The notes beneath the pieces were generated by a model. It saw only the letters and a list, made by a program, of their open reading frames with translations. It had not been told where the DNA came from and searched no databases. From an uncultured Olleya sp. (GTDB lineage: Bacteria; Bacteroidota; Bacteroidia; Flavobacteriales; Flavobacteriaceae), in contig CANNFD010000005.1 of NCBI GenBank assembly GCA_947503885.1, positions 186,001-250,000 of the forward strand: 64,000 nt of DNA. Direction: 5' to 3'. Of the stretch, positions 46,898 to 55,999 are shown piece after piece; within the stretch, counting starts at the first letter, position 1, and each line of letters starts with the position of its first letter. The translations under genes were made by a program, and so were the position numbers.

Positions 46898-49399
46898 TTA
46901 AAAATGAAAACCAAAACTTCCGGTTACACCAAATTTTCTAGCGTCTGGATTTGTTATTGGGTTTAAATAATTACCTCTAAAATTAAAGTCTATTCTAAAC
47001 ACTTTAAAGATATTTCCAACACCAACACTATACTCGTAATACGCTTCTTTACTTGGCGCTTTATATAGTAACCCTGATGCATTAATATCTTTATTGTCTT
47101 GAGATACATTTCCAACAATACCTCTTGCCCCAACGATAGTTCTTAAATTGTATTTTTTAAGAAATGGGATACGAGAAAATAAACGTCCATTAAAGTTATG
47201 CTCAATATGTAATGCAGCATACTCATCCGTCACAAACTCGTAATAATCTAAGTTTGAAAAGGTATTATAGATAGAAAAATAACTTTGGTTTCCTGGCACG
47301 ACACTTAGTAACCCTAATGGTACTTCTCCAAAGGTTTTACCAGTTTCTACAGTAGTATATAAACGTCCAAAAGCACCTAAAGCCCATGGTTGAGTATAAG
47401 AAAACTGTAATTTTGTGTAATCAAAATCACTATTTAATACACTTTTATCTCCAACAGTAATTTGTGCAAATAGCCTTGCAAAATCATCATTTTTTGTTCG
47501 GCGCTCTACCCCATAACCTGTCATTTCTCTATTAGGAAAAAATGAAAATGAAAAAGCTGTTTCGTATTGTTTAATTTCTGATTTTGTAGCGGTTTGTGTC
47601 GCGTCTGTATAATAATCTAAGCTAAAGGTTGGAGATGCAGACTCTAACGTTCTGTAACTTCCGCTTAAGCGTGTTACTAGGTTACGGAATGGCTCAGCCT
47701 CGATTGATAATGTACTTAAATTAATGTTTGTTAGCTTATCATTTGTGCCTGTTCCAATTACTGCGCTACTGGCTAAACTTCGACCTAAAACATCTGTACT
47801 TGTGGTTAAACTAGCACCTATTTGCTCGACATCACGTCGATTACCACCGGAAATAATCAACCTACTACGCTTGTCTAATAACCATTTTCCTGAAAGCCCG
47901 TATTTAAATTTATCGTCGTTAAAACCATAGGCTGTAAACCCTTCGATACGCCATAAATCATTTTGGCCAAAATAGGTACGTCCACCTGCCCTAAGTCGGA
48001 CACCTTCAACTTCGTTATATCCAAAAGTTGAAAAGATTGGACCGTAATCTAGATTAAGCTCTGAAAACTCGATATAACCTGAAGCCAAAATACTTCCTAA
48101 GTTATATAAGCGTTTAAATTTTTGGGTGTTTTTTAAAGAGTCCAGCATGACATACACGCCTTTTTCATCTTTACTTAGGGTTTCCATACGGTTTTGGTCC
48201 CAAAAACTATCATCTTGATTATAGATGTCTTGGTCAAAACTATAGACTTTTTCTTTATAAAATTTTGGATCTTTTTCTTTATCAAACTGATAGTTGTCAT
48301 ATAAAGTGGTACGTTTTCCGTAAATACCTTTTGATTTTTCTTTTTTATTTAAAGCAAAATCACTCATAAAATAATCCCGCTTTATTAAAAATACAGAGTC
48401 GTTAAGTACTTCAAATTCTTGCTCTATGTAGATTTCTTTTACCCAGTTAATATTTGCACTTTTTGAGGCTTGCAGATTAATATCTTTAATTGCAAAAGTA
48501 GTATCAGCCACCCAAAAATCACCTTTAAATGTCAACTCGTTTTTTCGTCTTGGGTAGTATATAATATTGTAACACCATTTATTATCTATAAAACTACTGT
48601 CCGCTAATACATAGTTATAAGTTTGGATTCCGGTTCTGGATAATGGACTGGTAAAACTTTTATCAAAAAACTTTAGATAGTTTTCATAGACGTCATAGTC
48701 TGAATATAAGTCATCCACAAAATCGATAATAATCTGGTTATTACTAAATCCTGAGTTTTTGTTACCTTTAAGTATTTCTCGTTTTTCTTTAATAATATTA
48801 TCCCCGTAAACTTCGCTTGAAGATTCATTAATAAAAATAGGTAAATAGGTTTTACCTGTCACTCTTGAAGTATCTACTTGCTCAAAAACAAATTCCATCC
48901 CTTTAAATAACTTGCTTTGCATTAAAGAACTGTCAATAGTATTAAGGTCAAATTCTACTTTTTCGTACTTATCGTATTGGTATTGTTTATACTGTTTAAG
49001 TCCGTTGCTGCGTTTATTTGCCCAAATTTTTCTAAGAATATCAATTGCTGGATTATTCTTTTTTGGTTGTTTACCAGAGACAATTACCACCTCATCAAGG
49101 GTTGCTATTTCTTCTTTTAAAACAATTTTAAGGTCGTAGTTTACTTTTTTGGTTAGCTTAATATCCTGTGTTTCAAAACTCATAAATGATATTGAAAGTA
49201 TATCCCAGGTATTATCATCCTCTAGGTAAAAACGCCCTTCTTCATTAGTAATTACTCCAACTGACGATCCTTTAAAAATAACACTTGCAAATGATATAGG
49301 TTGCTCATACTGGTCAAACACATAACCACTAACTTTAGTTTGTGCTATTGTATAAAGACTACCGAAGAAAAAAAGAAGACAAAAAAGTTTACTATTCAT
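46898..49399 (-). CDS. DUF5686 outer-membrane protein with carboxypeptidase-like regulatory domain
   Basis: An 833-residue envelope protein starting at the ATG at 49399, which gives a clean signal peptide (MNSKLFCLLFFFGSLYTIAQ). A regulatory-like beta-sandwich follows (VSGYVFDQYEQPISFASV, about 22-100; VKDEEIATLDEVVIVSG-type junction). The DUF5686 region then runs to the C terminus and ends with aromatic residues (FGFHF), typical of a beta barrel. The upstream extension lacks a signal peptide. Proteins of this type are frequent in Bacteroidota, single-gene units, of unknown function. Its gene is followed upstream by pdhB, 77 bases away, a biologically unrelated neighbour. Confidence 0.88.
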   Translation of the reverse strand: MNSKLFCLLFFFGSLYTIAQTKVSGYVFDQYEQPISFASVIFKGSSVGVITNEEGRFYLEDDNTWDILSISFMSFETQDIKLTKKVNYDLKIVLKEEIATLDEVVIVSGKQPKKNNPAIDILRKIWANKRSNGLKQYKQYQYDKYEKVEFDLNTIDSSLMQSKLFKGMEFVFEQVDTSRVTGKTYLPIFINESSSEVYGDNIIKEKREILKGNKNSGFSNNQIIIDFVDDLYSDYDVYENYLKFFDKSFTSPLSRTGIQTYNYVLADSSFIDNKWCYNIIYYPRRKNELTFKGDFWVADTTFAIKDINLQASKSANINWVKEIYIEQEFEVLNDSVFLIKRDYFMSDFALNKKEKSKGIYGKRTTLYDNYQFDKEKDPKFYKEKVYSFDQDIYNQDDSFWDQNRMETLSKDEKGVYVMLDSLKNTQKFKRLYNLGSILASGYIEFSELNLDYGPIFSTFGYNEVEGVRLRAGGRTYFGQNDLWRIEGFTAYGFNDDKFKYGLSGKWLLDKRSRLIISGGNRRDVEQIGASLTTSTDVLGRSLASSAVIGTGTNDKLTNINLSTLSIEAEPFRNLVTRLSGSYRTLESASPTFSLDYYTDATQTATKSEIKQYETAFSFSFFPNREMTGYGVERRTKNDDFARLFAQITVGDKSVLNSDFDYTKLQFSYTQPWALGAFGRLYTTVETGKTFGEVPLGLLSVVPGNQSYFSIYNTFSNLDYYEFVTDEYAALHIEHNFNGRLFSRIPFLKKYNLRTIVGARGIVGNVSQDNKDINASGLLYKAPSKEAYYEYSVGVGNIFKVFRIDFNFRGNYLNPITNPDARKFGVTGSFGFHF

Positions 49400-49476
49400 A
49401 TTTGGGTATTTAAAACAAAAAGCTTCATCAACAATCATGCTAATGAAGCTTTAGATAAATCTAAAGTACTAATTTT

Positions 49477-50454
49477 TTATTTATACATTACTTTTTTAAC
49501 AGCTGCTATTACATCTTTATGGTCTGGTAACCACTCTGCTAATAACACTGGAGAGTAAGGTGCAGGTGTATCTGCAGTATTTATTTTTATGATTGGAGCA
49601 TCTAAATAATCAAATGCTTCACTTTGTACTAAATAAGTTATTTCCGTCGCTACGTTACCAAATGGCCAAGCTTCTTCTAAAATAATTAGACGGTTGGTTT
49701 TTTTAACAGATTGCAAAATTGCTTTTCTGTCCATTGGTCGTACAGTACGTAAATCTATAATTTCGCAAGAGATGTTTTCTTTTGCTAATTCTTCTGCAGC
49801 GATATAAGCTTCTTTAATAATCTTACCAAAAGATACGATTGTTACATCTGTACCTTCTCTTTTAATCTCTGCAACTCCTAATGGAATTGTATACTCACCT
49901 TCAGGCACTTCTCCTTTATCACCATACATTTGCTCGCTTTCCATAAAAATCACAGGATCGTTATCACGAATAGCAGATTTTAATAATCCTTTAGCATCGT
50001 ATGGGTTTGAAGGCACCACCACTTTAAGACCTGGTGTGTTTGCAAACCAGTTTTCAAAAGCTTGCGAGTGTGTTGCTGCTAATTGTCCTGCACTTCCGGT
50101 AGGACCTCTAAACACTATTGGGCAATTAAATTGTCCACCAGACATTTGTCTAATTTTAGCTGCATTATTTATAATTTGGTCAATTCCAACTAACGAGAAG
50201 TTAAAAGTCATATACTCTACAATTGGTCTATTACCAGTCATTGTTGAGCCAATAGCTATTCCTGCAAAACCAAGCTCAGCAATTGGTGTGTCAATTACAC
50301 GTTTAGCACCAAACTCGTCTAACATCCCTTTAGATGCTTTATAAGCACCATTATATTCTGCTACTTCCTCACCCATTAAGTAAACGCTCTCATCTCTGCG
50401 CATTTCTTCACTCATGGCTTCACATATAGCTTCTCTAAATTGAATCGTCTTCAT
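49477..50454 (-). CDS. pdhB: Pyruvate dehydrogenase E1 component, beta subunit
   Basis: Beta half of the thiamine-diphosphate E1 enzyme that decarboxylates pyruvate for acetyl-CoA synthesis. The 325-residue sequence has the typical start (TIQFREAICEAMSEEM), the catalytic-domain block (VIDTPIAELGFAGIAIG), the RGPTGSAGQLAATHSQAFE histidine loop and the C-terminal IDLRTVRPMD and PYSPVLLAEWLP. Alpha-subunit and E2 genes are not adjacent; in many Flavobacteriia they lie elsewhere. A branched-chain oxo-acid E1 beta is the main alternative, but overall pattern and length favour the pyruvate enzyme. Confidence 0.9.
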   Translation of the reverse strand: MKTIQFREAICEAMSEEMRRDESVYLMGEEVAEYNGAYKASKGMLDEFGAKRVIDTPIAELGFAGIAIGSTMTGNRPIVEYMTFNFSLVGIDQIINNAAKIRQMSGGQFNCPIVFRGPTGSAGQLAATHSQAFENWFANTPGLKVVVPSNPYDAKGLLKSAIRDNDPVIFMESEQMYGDKGEVPEGEYTIPLGVAEIKREGTDVTIVSFGKIIKEAYIAAEELAKENISCEIIDLRTVRPMDRKAILQSVKKTNRLIILEEAWPFGNVATEITYLVQSEAFDYLDAPIIKINTADTPAPYSPVLLAEWLPDHKDVIAAVKKVMYK

Positions 50455-50474
50455 CTAAATTATAATTTGAAAAG

Positions 50475-50482
50475 CAAAAATA
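50475..50482 (-). promoter_or_regulatory. Predicted -7 element of pdhB
   Basis: TATTTTTG on the minus strand matches TAnnTTTG, 20 bases before the ATG. The 242-base divergent region to etfB holds no other feature I can support. Confidence 0.35.
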
Positions 50483-50696
50483 ACAATAAAAGAAAAACTT
50501 TAGACTAAAGAATTATTTAAAATTTACTATGCATGCATAGTATTTTTCAAAATAAAATATTTATCTTCGTCTCCGTAAGATTTAAGCAGAATTATAAAAC
50601 TTAAATTTGATCAAAAAAAATAATATAAAGTTAGACCAATTATATAGTATTTGTTGATTGTATCTAACGTAATAGAACTCATAAAAACAAAATAAT

Positions 50697-51443
50697 ATGA
50701 AAATTTTAGTGTGTATTAGTCATGTGCCAGATACGACATCAAAAATTAATTTTACAGATGGAGATTCAAAATTTGACACAACCGGTGTACAATTTGTAAT
50801 TAATCCAAATGACGAATTTGGTTTAACCCGTGCTATGTGGTTTAAAGAAAAGCAAGGTGCATCTGTTGATGTTGTTAATGTTGGTGGTCCTGAAACAGAA
50901 CCTACTTTACGTAAAGCCTTAGCTATAGGAGCAGACAATGCTATTAGAGTTAATACAGAAGCTAAAGATGGCTATCAAGTTGCTAAAGAAATAGCTAATG
51001 TGGTTAAAGATGGTGGTTATGATTTAGTTATTGCTGGAAGAGAATCTATTGATTATAATGGAGGAATGGTACCAGGTATGATTGCAGAAATGATTGACGC
51101 TAATTTTGTAACTAACTGTATTAATTTAGAATTAGATGGTACTAATGCTAAAGCAGTTAGAGAAATTGACGGTGGTAAAGAAACAGTATCCACATCATTA
51201 CCTTTAGTAATTGGTGGTCAAAAAGGATTAGTTGAAGAGAGTGATTTACGTATTCCAAACATGAGAGGAATTATGATGGCACGTAAAAAACCTTTAACTG
51301 TTGTAGAACCTATTGGCGCTTCTGTAGAAACAACTACTGTTAAGTTTGAAAAACCTGCTCCAAAAGGTGCAGTTACATTAGTATCTCCTGATAATTTAGA
51401 CGAATTAGTAAACTTACTTCATAACGAAGCTAAGGTGATATAA
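50697..51443 (+). CDS. etfB: Electron transfer flavoprotein, beta subunit
   Basis: Small subunit of the ETF heterodimer that accepts electrons from acyl-CoA dehydrogenases and passes them to the quinone pool. The 248-residue sequence matches the family along its length: KILVCISHVPDTTSKI at the start, NPNDEFGLTRAMWFKE, the AMP-binding IAGRESIDYNGGMVPGMIAE (about 106-125) and LPLVIGGQKGLVEESDLRIPNMRGIMMARKKPL. It is followed after 88 bases by etfA; the spacer contains a palindromic repeat, so expression of the two halves may be affected by it. Confidence 0.97.
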   Translation: MKILVCISHVPDTTSKINFTDGDSKFDTTGVQFVINPNDEFGLTRAMWFKEKQGASVDVVNVGGPETEPTLRKALAIGADNAIRVNTEAKDGYQVAKEIANVVKDGGYDLVIAGRESIDYNGGMVPGMIAEMIDANFVTNCINLELDGTNAKAVREIDGGKETVSTSLPLVIGGQKGLVEESDLRIPNMRGIMMARKKPLTVVEPIGASVETTTVKFEKPAPKGAVTLVSPDNLDELVNLLHNEAKVI

Positions 51444-51446
51444 ACC

Positions 51447-51515
51447 TGTCATTCCTGCGTAAGTAGGAATCCATAAATTAATTAAAAATAGATTCCTGCC
51501 TAGGTGGGAATGACA
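51447..51515 (+). repeat. REP/BIME-like palindromic repeat between etfB and etfA
   Basis: Two arms in opposite orientation: TGTCATTCC...AGGAATC (51447-51471) and GATTCC...GGAATGACA (51491-51515), joined by an AT-rich 19-base spacer. Each arm can fold alone (ATTCC/GGAAT) and the whole is a long palindrome. Words like GTCATTCCTGCG are typical of widespread bacterial extragenic repeats. Confidence 0.7.
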
Positions 51516-51531
51516 AACAAAAACAAAAAAT

Positions 51532-52494
51532 ATGTCAGTTTTAGTATATACAGAATCAGAAAACGGAACCTTCAAAAAAACAGCTTTTGAAGTAGCATCT
51601 TATGCAAAAGCAGTTGCAACCCAAATGGGAACAACAGTTACTGCTTTTGCAGTAAATGCAAATGATGTTTCAGAATTAGGAAAATATGGAGTAGACAAGG
51701 TATTAAAAATATCAGACGACTCCTTAAAAAACTTTAATGCAAAATCATACGCTTCTGCAATTGCACAAGCAACAAAAAATGAAGATGCTAAAGTGGTTAT
51801 TGTTAGCCAAAGTGCAGACAGTAAATATCTAGCACCAATTTTATCTGTTGGTTTAGAAGCAGGATACGCATCTAATGTTATGGAGGCACCAACATCGACT
51901 TCGCCATTTACAGTTAAACGTACTGCTTTTACAAACAAAGCTTTTAATTTAACAACTATAGATACAGATATCAAAATTGTAGGTGTATCAAATAACTCAT
52001 TTGGATTAGTAGAAGCTAATGGTAGTGCTACAGCAGAAGATTTTTCTCCTAGCTTACCTGCTAAGGGTGTAACTGTAGAGTCGGTTGATAGAGTAACAGA
52101 CAAAGTAACTATTGCAGATGCAGAAATAGTAGTATCTGCTGGTCGCGGTATGAAAGGACCAGAAAACTGGGGGATGATTGAAGAGTTAGCAGAAGTTTTA
52201 GGTGCTGCTACAGCATGTTCTAAACCTGTTTCTGACTTAGGATGGAGACCACACAGTGAACACGTAGGGCAAACTGGAAAACCTGTAGCGTCTAACTTGT
52301 ACATTGCAATTGGTATCTCTGGAGCAATCCAACATTTAGCAGGTATTAACGCCTCTAAAGTAAAAGTTGTAATTAACACAGATCCAGAAGCACCTTTCTT
52401 TAAAGCTGCTGATTATGGTGTTGTTGGTGATGCTTTTGAAGTTGTACCACAATTAATAGAAAAATTAAAAGCGTTTAAGGCTTCAAACGCTTAA
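51532..52494 (+). CDS. etfA: Electron transfer flavoprotein, alpha subunit
   Basis: FAD-carrying subunit of ETF. The 320-residue chain has an N-terminal ETF domain (SVLVYTESENGTFKK) and the C-terminal FAD domain with GRGMKGPENWGMIEELAEVLGAA (about 204-226), KPVSDLGWRPHSEHVGQTGKPV and ISGAIQHLAGI. These include the Arg and Ser/Thr contacts to FAD and the closing INTDPEAPFFKAADYGVVGD. A 259-residue open frame on the opposite strand inside it is a shadow. It is probably cotranscribed with etfB, and its end is marked by a large structured terminator. Confidence 0.97.
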   Translation: MSVLVYTESENGTFKKTAFEVASYAKAVATQMGTTVTAFAVNANDVSELGKYGVDKVLKISDDSLKNFNAKSYASAIAQATKNEDAKVVIVSQSADSKYLAPILSVGLEAGYASNVMEAPTSTSPFTVKRTAFTNKAFNLTTIDTDIKIVGVSNNSFGLVEANGSATAEDFSPSLPAKGVTVESVDRVTDKVTIADAEIVVSAGRGMKGPENWGMIEELAEVLGAATACSKPVSDLGWRPHSEHVGQTGKPVASNLYIAIGISGAIQHLAGINASKVKVVINTDPEAPFFKAADYGVVGDAFEVVPQLIEKLKAFKASNA

Positions 52495-52520
52495 TTTTTT
52501 ATAAATTTAAGTTCTAATAA

Positions 52521-52600
52521 CAAGGGACTGTTTAAATTATGTACAAAAACTACTTATTGTAGTTTGGTAAAGTCCTAATTTAAGCAGTTCTTTGTTTTTT
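52521..52600 (+). terminator. Large structured terminator or attenuator between etfA and the nuclease gene
   Basis: CAAGGGACTGTTTAAATTA (52521-52539) pairs with TAATTTAAGCAGTTCTTTG (52576-52594) as a 19-pair RNA stem including three G-U pairs, followed by TTTTTT. Nested inside is AAACTAC/GTAGTTT (52547-52565). A competing pair GGACT (52525-52529) / AGTCC (52571-52575) would break the outer stem. The T-run ends 7 bases before the next ATG. Confidence 0.65.
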
Positions 52601-52607
52601 AAATACT

Positions 52608-53216
52608 ATGAGTTTAGTCCGATTAAATATAAAAGGTATTTCTTACAGCCAAACCCAAAATGGTGCTTATGCACTAATTTTAAACGAGTTAGACGGCGAT
52701 CGCAAATTACCAATTGTCATTGGTGCTTTTGAAGCACAATCTATTGCTATAGCATTAGAAAAGGAAATTAGACCTCCAAGACCATTAACACACGATTTAT
52801 TTAAAAACTTTGCAGACCGTTTTGATATTGTGGTCAAACAAGTAATTATACACAAGTTAGTAGATGGCGTTTTTTACTCTTCTTTAATCTGCGAGCGTGA
52901 TAAAATAGAAGAAATCATTGATGCTAGAACTAGCGATGCTATTGCTTTAGCCCTTCGTTTTCAAGCTCCAATTTTTACATACAAAAACATATTAGATAAA
53001 GCAGGTATCTATCTTAAAGTTGACCCAACTAAGGAGGAAGACCCAGATAATATACTTATTGAAGATATTATTAATGAAGAGCTAGAATTAGAACCTGTTC
53101 AAGATAATTATGCTTCTAAGACATTAGAAGAACTTCACAACCTACTAGACGAAGCTGTTACCAATGAAGATTATGAAAAAGCAGCAAAGATCAGAGACGA
53201 AATCTCAAAACGATAA
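52608..53216 (+). CDS. Bifunctional nuclease (BFN) family protein with C-terminal UVR motif
   Basis: A 202-residue protein. Residues about 1-135 form the BFN (DUF151) domain: NELDGDRKLPIVIGAFEAQSIA near residue 26 and RTSDAIALALRFQAPIF (about 107-123), both diagnostic. A UvrB/UvrC-type motif fills the end (LEELHNLLDEAVTNEDYEKAAKIRDEI, about 171-198). Bacterial relatives include a thermophilic single-domain fold of unknown role, and plant BFNs have nuclease activity; activity here is not shown. It begins just after the etfA terminator, with the transporter gene 10 bases downstream. Confidence 0.88.
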   Translation: MSLVRLNIKGISYSQTQNGAYALILNELDGDRKLPIVIGAFEAQSIAIALEKEIRPPRPLTHDLFKNFADRFDIVVKQVIIHKLVDGVFYSSLICERDKIEEIIDARTSDAIALALRFQAPIFTYKNILDKAGIYLKVDPTKEEDPDNILIEDIINEELELEPVQDNYASKTLEELHNLLDEAVTNEDYEKAAKIRDEISKR

Positions 53217-53226
53217 CCCCCTTACA

Positions 53227-54915
53227 ATGAAATACTTTACACTTGCTATTGTAGCTACATTAATGAGTTTGACATCTAGTTTTGCTCAAGATATTGAAAA
53301 AGAATGGCAACTTGATGCAAGTCAAACTAAATTAGATTCTACCAGTCTAAACCTATCACACAAAGATATTTTAAGTCTTAAAGACGGTTCATTTTCTCAC
53401 AATGATTTAACTGGAGACTACCTGTTTCAAAATAATGTTTTATTTTTTTATTACAACTCCCCTTCAGATTTATCTAAGCGTTTAAAAGTAGAATCACTTA
53501 CAGATTCCACTTTAGTGTTTAAAGAAAAACAAAATATTTATTCATTTAAAATTAAAGAAAAAACTGCTGCCCAAATTGCAGTATCAGAAGCTAATAAAAT
53601 CATACCAAGTGAAGGATTTTCTATAACTAGTTTATGGAGAGGCGCTGTAGGTATGCTTGCACTAATTTTTATCTCATTCCTTTTTAGTAGTAACAGAAAA
53701 GCAATTGATTGGAAAATTGTAGGTATTGGTTTAGTCTTTCAACTTTTAATAGCAATTGGTGTACTAAAAGTAGAATTTATAAAAACTGCATTCGAGTTTG
53801 TTGGTGGACTATTTATTAGTGTACTTGATTATACAAGAGCAGGAAGCAAATTTTTATTTGAAGGGCTAGTTGTAGACATGGATACTTTTGGTTTTATATT
53901 TGCTTTTCAGGTATTACCAACTATTATATTCTTCTCTGCATTAACATCGGTATTATTTTACTTAGGTATTATTCAAAGAGTAGTTAAAGCTATGGCTTGG
54001 CTACTATCTAAAGCTCTTAAAATATCTGGAGCGGAAAGTTTAAGTGTTGCAGGAAATATTTTTCTTGGTCAAACAGAGGCACCATTACTAATTAAAGCTT
54101 ACTTAGAAAAAATGACTAAGTCAGAAATGCTTTTAGTTATGATTGGTGGTATGGCTACTGTTGCAGGTGCTGTTTTAGCAGCTTATATTGGGTTTTTAGG
54201 TGGTGATGACGAAGTGTTACGCTTATTTTATGCAAAACATTTATTAGCAGCTTCAGTAATGGCAGCTCCAGGTGCAATTGTAATTTCAAAAATATTGTTT
54301 CCTCAAACGGAAAAAGTTAATACAGACGTTGAAGTCTCTCAGGATAAAATAGGATCTAACATTTTAGATGCTATTGCAAATGGTACGACTGAAGGATTAA
54401 AATTAGCAGTTAATGTTGGTGCTATGCTTTTAGTATTTGTAGCTTTTATCGCAATGGTAAATGGTATACTAGGATGGGTTGGAGATGTTACCAATCTTAA
54501 CGATTGGATTGGATTAAATACTAGTTATACTGCATTATCATTAGAATTAATCTTAGGATATATCTTTGCTCCTTTAATGTGGCTAATTGGTGTTGCGCAA
54601 TCAGACATGGCACTAATGGGTCAATTATTAGGTATAAAATTAGTAGCAAGTGAGTTTGTTGGATATATACAACTAGCAGAGCTAAAAAATGTTGCTAACG
54701 TTACACACTTAACTTACGAAAAATCTATAATAATGGCAACTTATATGCTTTGCGGGTTTGCAAACTTTGCATCAATAGGTATACAAATAGGCGGTATCGG
54801 ATCTTTAGCACCAGGACAACGTAAAACATTATCAAAGTTTGGGATGAAAGCCTTACTTGGAGGTACAATTGCCTCATTAATATCTGCTACTATTGCAGGT
54901 ATGATTATTGGTTAA
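53227..54915 (+). CDS. Concentrative nucleoside transporter (NupC/CNT) with N-terminal periplasmic domain
   Basis: Na+- or H+-driven nucleoside importer of the inner membrane. The 562-residue product begins with a signal-like segment (MKYFTLAIVATLMSLTSSFAQ) and about 110 soluble, beta-rich residues (22-130) resembling a small lipocalin-type domain. The CNT body starts at about residue 137. CNT features include QTEAPLLIKAYL, TVAGAVLAAYIGFLG and the C-terminal GFANFASIGIQIGG. The ATG at 53227 is chosen because it creates the export signal; an upstream alternative overlaps the nuclease gene. The extra domain is unlike the short E. coli NupC. Nucleosides taken up could feed the deoxynucleoside kinase encoded at 40274. 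Confidence 0.9.
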   Translation: MKYFTLAIVATLMSLTSSFAQDIEKEWQLDASQTKLDSTSLNLSHKDILSLKDGSFSHNDLTGDYLFQNNVLFFYYNSPSDLSKRLKVESLTDSTLVFKEKQNIYSFKIKEKTAAQIAVSEANKIIPSEGFSITSLWRGAVGMLALIFISFLFSSNRKAIDWKIVGIGLVFQLLIAIGVLKVEFIKTAFEFVGGLFISVLDYTRAGSKFLFEGLVVDMDTFGFIFAFQVLPTIIFFSALTSVLFYLGIIQRVVKAMAWLLSKALKISGAESLSVAGNIFLGQTEAPLLIKAYLEKMTKSEMLLVMIGGMATVAGAVLAAYIGFLGGDDEVLRLFYAKHLLAASVMAAPGAIVISKILFPQTEKVNTDVEVSQDKIGSNILDAIANGTTEGLKLAVNVGAMLLVFVAFIAMVNGILGWVGDVTNLNDWIGLNTSYTALSLELILGYIFAPLMWLIGVAQSDMALMGQLLGIKLVASEFVGYIQLAELKNVANVTHLTYEKSIIMATYMLCGFANFASIGIQIGGIGSLAPGQRKTLSKFGMKALLGGTIASLISATIAGMIIG

Positions 54916-54962
54916 AATAAGTAAGATGTAAAACTATTACCTACAAAATATACTTACACTAT

Positions 54963-54996
54963 AAAAGCTCATTTCTACAATTGAAATGAGCTTTTT
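54963..54996 (+). terminator. Rho-independent terminator after the nucleoside transporter
   Basis: AAAAGCTCATTTC (54963-54975) pairs with GAAATGAGCTTTT (54983-54995) around a 7-base loop. The rest of the 249-base gap before thyA is AT-rich with no supported feature. Confidence 0.85.
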
Positions 54997-55164
54997 AAGT
55001 ACAACACTACTAATTACATAACCGTTAATAACTTTTAATATATAAAAGAAACATTATTAATAAAAAAGGCTGCTTTTAATTAAATTCGTTGTCATAAATA
55101 CGTCCATTAATTGGTTTAAAGTAATCAAAAATCTTAAAGATTTTTCCTTATCAGAAATAGAATC

Positions 55165-55989
55165 ATGAAACAATATCACGACTTAGTTAAACATATATTA
55201 GAACACGGAAACACAAAGCAAGACAGAACAGGAACAGGAACTAAAAGTGTTTTTGGTTACCAAATGCGTTTTGATTTAAGTAAAGGTTTCCCGATGGTGA
55301 CAACTAAAAAATTACACTTAAAATCTATAATTTACGAGCTACTTTGGTTTTTAAATGGGGATACTAACATCAAATACCTAACAGAAAACGGAGTTAGAAT
55401 ATGGAACGACTGGGCTGACGAAAATGGTGATTTAGGACCTGTCTACGGACACCAATGGAGAAATTGGAATAGTGATGAAATTGACCAAATTAAAGACGTT
55501 ATTCATAGCTTAAAAAACAATCCTGACAGTAGACGTATGTTAGTCTCTGCTTGGAACCCTTCAGTATTACCAGATAATTCAAAAAGTTTTTCAGAAAATG
55601 TCGCTAATGGCAAAGCAGCATTACCCCCTTGTCATGCCTTTTTTCAGTTTTATGTGGCTGATGGTAAATTATCATGTCAACTATACCAACGTAGCGCAGA
55701 CACATTTTTAGGTGTACCATTTAATATTGCATCTTATGCTTTATTTACAATGATGATGGCTCAAGTTTGCGGTTACGAAGCTGGAGATTTTATCCATACT
55801 TTTGGAGATGCTCACATTTACAGTAATCATATCGAGCAATTAGAATTACAACTTTCTAGAGACATCAGACCGTTACCAACGATGAAGATTAATCCTGAAG
55901 TTAAAGATATATTTGATTTTAAATTTGAAGATTTCACATTAGAAAACTACAATCCTCACCCACATATAAAAGGCGCTGTAGCAGTTTAA
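55165..55989 (+). CDS. thyA: Thymidylate synthase (ThyA)
   Basis: Makes dTMP from dUMP using methylene-tetrahydrofolate, producing dihydrofolate. The 274-residue sequence shows the folate enzyme's standard blocks: the phosphate-binding Arg in [40 protein letters not shown], the catalytic Cys in [12 protein letters not shown], and [21 protein letters not shown]. The chain ends in the usual KGAVAV. It needs dihydrofolate reductase to recycle folate, and the fused DHFR gene follows after a small TonB-C protein. Confidence 0.98.
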   Translation: MKQYHDLVKHILEHGNTKQDRTGTGTKSVFGYQMRFDLSKGFPMVTTKKLHLKSIIYELLWFLNGDTNIKYLTENGVRIWNDWADENGDLGPVYGHQWRNWNSDEIDQIKDVIHSLKNNPDSRRMLVSAWNPSVLPDNSKSFSENVANGKAALPPCHAFFQFYVADGKLSCQLYQRSADTFLGVPFNIASYALFTMMMAQVCGYEAGDFIHTFGDAHIYSNHIEQLELQLSRDIRPLPTMKINPEVKDIFDFKFEDFTLENYNPHPHIKGAVAV

Positions 55990-55999
55990 TACTTATAGC

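Noticed and set aside
51600-52379. 259-codon open frame on the minus strand inside etfA
   Set aside because: The plus-strand frame is an unmistakable ETF alpha subunit over the full length; the antisense frame has no family motifs and is a codon-bias shadow.
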